A program made the translations under genes and the position numbers. Positions 4,960-8,433 of a stretch of 8,433 nucleotides of DNA are shown one piece after another. The notes beneath the pieces are model-generated. The model was given only the letters and a program-made list of their open reading frames with translations. It was not told the DNA's origin and made no database searches. The first letter of the stretch is position 1, and every line of letters begins with the position of its first letter. This DNA comes from Rhodospirillales bacterium (lineage in GTDB: Bacteria > Pseudomonadota > Alphaproteobacteria > Acetobacterales > Acetobacteraceae): the NCBI GenBank assembly GCA_903644035.1, contig CAHJXG010000036.1:1-8433 (forward strand), written 5' to 3'.

Positions 4960-6652
4960 CTACAGTGGCTCGGCCAGGGGCATCAGCCAACCGCTGTCGG
5001 AGCGGAGGAGTCGGACGTCGGCTTCGTCCAGCTCCAGCCCGTCCAGGTAAGCCGCAAGGCTGTAAAGCAGGCCGAGCGCGCCGACGAACCCGAGCGTCGC
5101 CACGGTTTGGGCATCCGGGTGGGCGAGGTCGCGCCCGCTTTGCGCAAGCGCGTCGTCGAGCCCGCCGCCTGGCCGCAGCACGAAGTGGGACTAAGCCTTG
5201 TTCCACCACAACAGCCCGCCATACAGTAAGCCCCCCAGACCTTGTTCCGGCGGCCAGCCAACCGGCCTGTTGAACATCAGCACGGCTCCAGCTGGGTAAG
5301 CCGCACCGATGTGAGCCTTCAGACGTGCGACGTGCTGGTCGCGCAAGTCGCCCGGAATGTAGGTCACGGCTGACATGATGACCGACAGGCGTCGTCGCCC
5401 GCTGCCGACCGCCACCGGTATCTGGGCGCCGTCCAGCTCCGCATCCTCGTCGACGTCGCTGAATGCCCAACCGAGATGCTCTTCCATCGTACCGAGCCAC
5501 ACCTCCGGCTGGATTGGGTGCGCGCACCTCAGGCTGTCCATCAGGCCCATGGGGTCGCCTTCCGGACCGGCGCCGAGCATGTCCGCGAGGGTGTCCGCCG
5601 CGTTGGTGAAATCGCCGTCGTTGTCAGAAATCCAGCCCTCGTCGTCCTCCTCGTCGAGATCCTCGCCGGCTTGCGCGTCGGCATGGAGGTATGATGCGGC
5701 CTGCATGCGGGCCAGCGTAGCCGGATCCAGGGCCGGCGCCGGTGCCTTGGCCGTCGGCTTAAGCACCTCGACGGCGATCCCGGCTGCAACCAAGCCCCAT
5801 GTCCACGCACAGCGCCAGCATGTGGACCTGGTAGGCCCGGCGGCGGTGGACCTCTTCGGCGCCGCACTCCTCGTCCGGCGGGTCCGCCCTGCCCTTCGTC
5901 GCCGCCCGCACCAGCTCGCGCCAGCTGCCGAAATCAAGCATGTAGTCGGTGATCCTTTCCGCCTCCTTGCGTGGGCTTGAAGGCCCTCGCGCAAGGCGGC
6001 AGCGATGGCCTGGGGACGCCCGGTCCCGGACGACGCGACGCGGACGGGAGGGGGCACATCGCCATCCTCGTCCGGCGCCAGGCCGTCCTCGACCGCGACC
6101 GCCATGCCGGCCTCGGTGAGAGCCTGCAGCAACGCGGCTGCCTTGCCGTCGCCGGCTTCGGCCGCGCGCTCGCACAGGTCCGCGGCCGCTCCGAAGTCGT
6201 GCTCGATGATCTTGGCCGCCAGGTTGGTCATCGACGGCACGTGGCCGAGCTCCACGCCTCGGCGGTAGAAGTCACAGGCCCTGTCTTCTGAAGGCGGCAC
6301 GCCGGTTCCCTCGTCGTGCATCAGGCCGGCGTTGAACGCGGCCTCGCCGTGCCCGGCCCTGGCCGCCTGTTCGAAATGCGCCAAGGCCGCCGTGGGCCTC
6401 CGGCGTCCACCGAACTTTCCCAACGCGATGTGCCCGAGCCAGTTGTGCACATAGCCGTGCAGCTCCGTCTCGCCCGACCCGGCCGACGTCGCGCGGGACG
6501 CCGTCTGCGGACAGCAGGGCGAATGCCAAGTTCGCCGCCGCGCCTTCCGAATGCGGCACCGCTTCTTCCAGCGCGGCTGCGACCTGTCCCTTGAGGCTGG
6601 AGAGGGCAGCGGCCATGGCTTTGCTGAGGACCGCGCCGGCGTCCTGCAACTG
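4960..6652 (-). pseudogene. Sel1-repeat (TPR-like) protein gene, frameshifted and 5'-truncated
   Basis: Joining frames on the minus strand gives a protein of roughly 560 residues. It opens with LQDAGAVLSKAMAAALSSLK and then AALEEAVPHSEGAAANLAFA. Sel1-type repeats follow at about 6400-6150: AALAHFEQAARAGHGEAAFN, AGLMHDEGTGVPPSEDRACD, FYRRGVELGHVPSMTNLAAK. Next come DYMLDFGSWRELVRAATKGR (about 5890-5950), an acidic stretch (GEDLDEEDDEGWISDNDGD, about 5610-5670) and an unrecognised C-terminal domain (VTYIPGDLRDQHVARLKAHI, then FNRPVGWPPEQGLGGLLYGG). Frame changes lie near 6480-6500, 5970-5980 and 5790-5800. An in-frame TAG (5193-5191) splits off the last 70 or so codons, which continue in the same frame (LRPGGGLDDALAQSGRDLAH) to the stop at 4962-4960. 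The 5' end meets a Tn3 terminal repeat at 6653. Sel1 repeats mediate protein contacts. The function of the ancestor is unknown. Sequencing errors could explain some of the shifts. Confidence 0.75.
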
Positions 6653-6690
6653 GGGGCAGAAGGCCCATCTCTGCGAAAACGTACGTTAGC
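6653..6690 (+). repeat. Tn3-family 38-bp terminal inverted repeat
   Basis: The stretch starts GGGGCAGAAGG and ends GAAAACGTACGTTAGC, 38 bases in all. Tn3's own repeat has the same length, the same GGGG outer end and a closely similar inner end (GAAAACTCACGTTAAG). The outer end faces left, so the transposon lies to the right with tnpA pointing at this end, as expected. The neighbouring AACTG (6648-6652) would be one half of the usual five-base target duplication. The other end is outside the window. Confidence 0.85.
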
Positions 6691-6717
6691 GTCTTGCACG
6701 CAATGTCATGGGTCGGG

Positions 6718-7146
6718 TTAGCGGCGGTCGGGACCCCGGCTGCCGAGGAGCGCCTGAAGGCCGAGTTCAAGGTCGCTCATGCCCATGACGCGCTCGATGG
6801 TGCCTTGGCGCAGTTCGGCGGCCAGCGCGAGAACGTCCGCTGTCGCGGCCCGGAGCTGCTGGTTCTGCGCTTCCATCCGGTCCAGCTCGCGCGTCTGGTC
6901 GGCTGACGGCTTCCCGGTCCGCCAGCGGCTGATCTGCTGGCCGTAGATGTCGACAAACTCCATCTGCTCGGCGTGAACCCGCTCGACCCGGTTGATGGTG
7001 CTGTCGTCCAGCACGTGCGGGCGCAGCCGGGCCTCGGCCACTGTTTTGAGGTGCTCGCGCGTGTCGTCCAGGGCGCCGTCGATCATGCGGGCGATCAGCG
7101 GCATCTCGCGGATCGGCTGCCAGTTCACCGGGTCTTCGTGCGGCAT
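6718..7146 (-). CDS. Conserved small protein downstream of Tn3-family tnpA
   Basis: This 142-residue protein is soluble, charged and mostly helical, with no signal peptide or membrane segment. It begins MPHEDPVNWQPIREMPLIAR and contains VERVHAEQMEFVDIYGQQIS, then RELDRMEAQNQQLRAATADV, a likely coiled coil. It ends in LELGLQALLGSRGPDRR. The start is secure, because AAGGAG (7157-7152) stands five bases before ATG. It follows the tnpA stop by 15 bases and ends 27 bases inside the terminal repeat, so it is probably cotranscribed with tnpA. I recall similar unnamed proteins beside some Tn3-family transposases, but know of no assigned function. Its position suggests a transposition accessory or regulatory role, which is inference. 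No catalytic motif is visible. Confidence 0.85.
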   Translation of the reverse strand: MPHEDPVNWQPIREMPLIARMIDGALDDTREHLKTVAEARLRPHVLDDSTINRVERVHAEQMEFVDIYGQQISRWRTGKPSADQTRELDRMEAQNQQLRAATADVLALAAELRQGTIERVMGMSDLELGLQALLGSRGPDRR

Positions 7147-7161
7147 ATGGGCTCCTTCGGC

Positions 7162-8433
7162 TCAGGCCAGGACGGGTTCGGGCGCGGCTTCGGCGCGCTG
7201 GCGGGGCGACTGGAAGTAGCTGCCGTTCGGGATGACGTGGGCGTGCGCCAGCGGCGACACGCGGGCCAGGTCTTCGTCAAGCACCTTGTGGCCTGCGGCG
7301 CGGAGCTGATCGACGATGCGGGCGATGTGCACCGTGTTCCAGACCAGGACCGCATTGGAAAGCAGGCTGAGGCAGTTGGCCTTGTTCATCACCTCCTCGT
7401 AGTCGCCGGAACGGAAGCCGCCCTGGTTGGCGAAGAACAGCGACTTGGCGAGGATGTGGCGGAACTCGCCGCGGTTGAGCTGCAGCTGGATGGCGTCGCG
7501 CAGCGGGGCCTCGTGGATGTAGCGCAAGACGTGGATGGTTTTCGTCAGGCGGCCGAGCTGGGTGAGGGCGCCGGCGAGGCGGTCCGAGGCGTTGGCGTTG
7601 GCTAGGCGCTGCATGACGACGTGGGCCGGGGTGAGACGGTCCTTCAACGAGGCTGCGAGCCGAACGAGCTGATCCCACTGCTCCAGGATGAGCGCGACGT
7701 TGATGCGGCCGCGCAGCAATGGCTGCAACGCCCCGTAGTCGGCGTGGCGGTCGATGCGGCTGAGCACCTGGTCGGGCAGGTCCTTCAGCCGCGGCAGGAA
7801 GGCGATGCCGAGCAGCGCGCACAGTCCGAACAAGTGCTCGGTGAACCCATGGGTATCAGAGGTATGTTCACGGATCGCCAGCGCGGTGTCGTTGTCGAGG
7901 ATGCCGCCCAGCACGTAGCCCGCCTCGCGCGGCGTGCACGAGATCGCCTGGGTGGCGTAGACGCTGTGCTGGTCGGAGGTGTGGGTGTAGAGCTGGAGCG
8001 CCCGGTCGTAGTAGCCGAAATAGCGCGGGTAGACGCTGCCGAGCAGGCCGTCGCGCTCGACCACAAAGCGCTGGCCGTCCGACGAGGACCGGCGGCCATC
8101 GCCCCAGACGCCGCTGAGCTTCAGGCCGTGGTGGTGGTGGACCAGGACGGCGTTCGCCGCCTTGAGTGTAGCAGGGCGCAGGAACCAGCGGCTGGTATCC
8201 TGCAGGGCATCGGCGGTCAGGCTGTCGACGCTGTGGCTCATGGCGGCGAGGCCGAGGTTGGTGCCGTGCGCGATCAGGGTGGCCAGCAGCGAGCGGTGCG
8301 GGTCGCCGCCGCGGGGCTGATAGCCGCCGAGCGGCTGGAAGGCGGCCGTGAAGCCGCACCATTCGTCGACGTCCTGCAGCAGGTCTTCGATCCGCATGCG
8401 CGGCAGGCTGGCGGCGATGGTGGCGCGCAGCTC
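7162..8433 (-). CDS. tnpA: Tn3-family transposase TnpA, C-terminal catalytic part
   Basis: The last 423 residues of a transposase that is normally close to 1000 residues long are visible. The frame is open to the right edge (ELRATIAASLPRMRIEDLLQ). It carries the DDE catalytic core of Tn3 transposases: SSSDGQRFVVERDGLLGSVY with the first Asp, then TSDTHGFTEHLFGLCALLGI with the second, then GDYEEVMNKANCLSLLSNAV followed by LVWNT, the block holding the Glu region. FLPRLKDLPDQVL and QLNRGEFRHILAKSLFFANQ are also typical. The enzyme cuts the 38-base ends and moves the element by replicative cointegrate formation. Everything visible is intact, with no stops or shifts. The N-terminal DNA-binding half is outside the window. 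The stop at 7164-7162 precedes the 142-residue gene by 15 bases. Confidence 0.96.
   Translation of the reverse strand, partial: ELRATIAASLPRMRIEDLLQDVDEWCGFTAAFQPLGGYQPRGGDPHRSLLATLIAHGTNLGLAAMSHSVDSLTADALQDTSRWFLRPATLKAANAVLVHHHHGLKLSGVWGDGRRSSSDGQRFVVERDGLLGSVYPRYFGYYDRALQLYTHTSDQHSVYATQAISCTPREAGYVLGGILDNDTALAIREHTSDTHGFTEHLFGLCALLGIAFLPRLKDLPDQVLSRIDRHADYGALQPLLRGRINVALILEQWDQLVRLAASLKDRLTPAHVVMQRLANANASDRLAGALTQLGRLTKTIHVLRYIHEAPLRDAIQLQLNRGEFRHILAKSLFFANQGGFRSGDYEEVMNKANCLSLLSNAVLVWNTVHIARIVDQLRAAGHKVLDEDLARVSPLAHAHVIPNGSYFQSPRQRAEAAPEPVLA

Larger units (their letters stand above)
6653..8433 (-). mobile_element. Tn3-family transposon, one end (continues beyond window)
   Basis: One terminus, a 142-residue passenger gene and the 3' part of tnpA are present. 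tnpA is followed by another gene before the terminus, rather than ending next to the repeat as in Tn3 itself. No resolvase gene or res site belonging to this transposon is visible here. The serine recombinase fragment at 2157-2434 is outside the terminal repeat. Confidence 0.85.

Noticed and set aside
4529..5527. Minus-strand open frame of 332 codons across parB and the Sel1 3' end
   Set aside because: It is antisense to the well-supported parB and out of frame with the Sel1 coding sequence. It is composed of Arg/Ala/Gly/Pro runs, so it is a shadow.

Overview
The window looks like part of a GC-rich proteobacterial plasmid or plasmid-derived island. I infer this from an iteron-type replication initiator beside its origin, a ParA/ribbon-helix-helix partition pair, a tyrosine recombinase end, and three layers of mobile DNA (IS481 family, a serine recombinase, Tn3 family). 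Composition and protein types suggest Alpha-, Beta- or Gammaproteobacteria. I cannot place it to genus.

Layout, left to right. Bases 1-105 are the 3' end of a tyrosine recombinase (+). Bases 202-509 (-) hold a decayed remnant of an ScpB-like chromosome-segregation gene. Bases 648-1673 (-) encode the initiator (repA-like). Its origin follows at 1734-2061: five iterons matching GGGAATCAACGGGTCAC, an AT-rich stretch, a DnaA-box-like site and a short inverted repeat. A further iteron copy lies inside the 3' end of repA. Bases 2157-3250 (-) are a composite of dead mobile DNA: the C-terminal end of a serine recombinase joined to an internally deleted IS481-family element. Bases 3251-3520 hold nothing I recognise.

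Bases 3525-4788 form the partition region. An intact parA/parB-like operon (3800-4788, +) is preceded by a diverged tandem copy of its own upstream region and parA 5' end, in which the Walker A motif is destroyed. A TTTGTG(N4)CACAAA palindrome occurs at the head of each copy and again just after parB, so three copies bracket the operon. They are good candidates for the operator or centromere bound by the small ParB-like protein.

Bases 4960-6652 (-) are a frameshifted, nonsense-interrupted Sel1-repeat gene. Its 5' end abuts a 38-bp Tn3-type terminal inverted repeat (6653-6690). From there to the right edge lies one end of a Tn3-family transposon: a conserved 142-residue passenger ORF and the catalytic C-terminal part of TnpA (both -).

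Only the initiator, the partition pair, the 142-residue protein and the visible part of TnpA appear intact. The rest records repeated insertion and decay around a plasmid maintenance core. I see no defence or biosynthetic system. The most novel-looking elements are the duplicated partition region with its palindromes, the ScpB remnant beside a plasmid origin, and the unfamiliar Sel1 protein.
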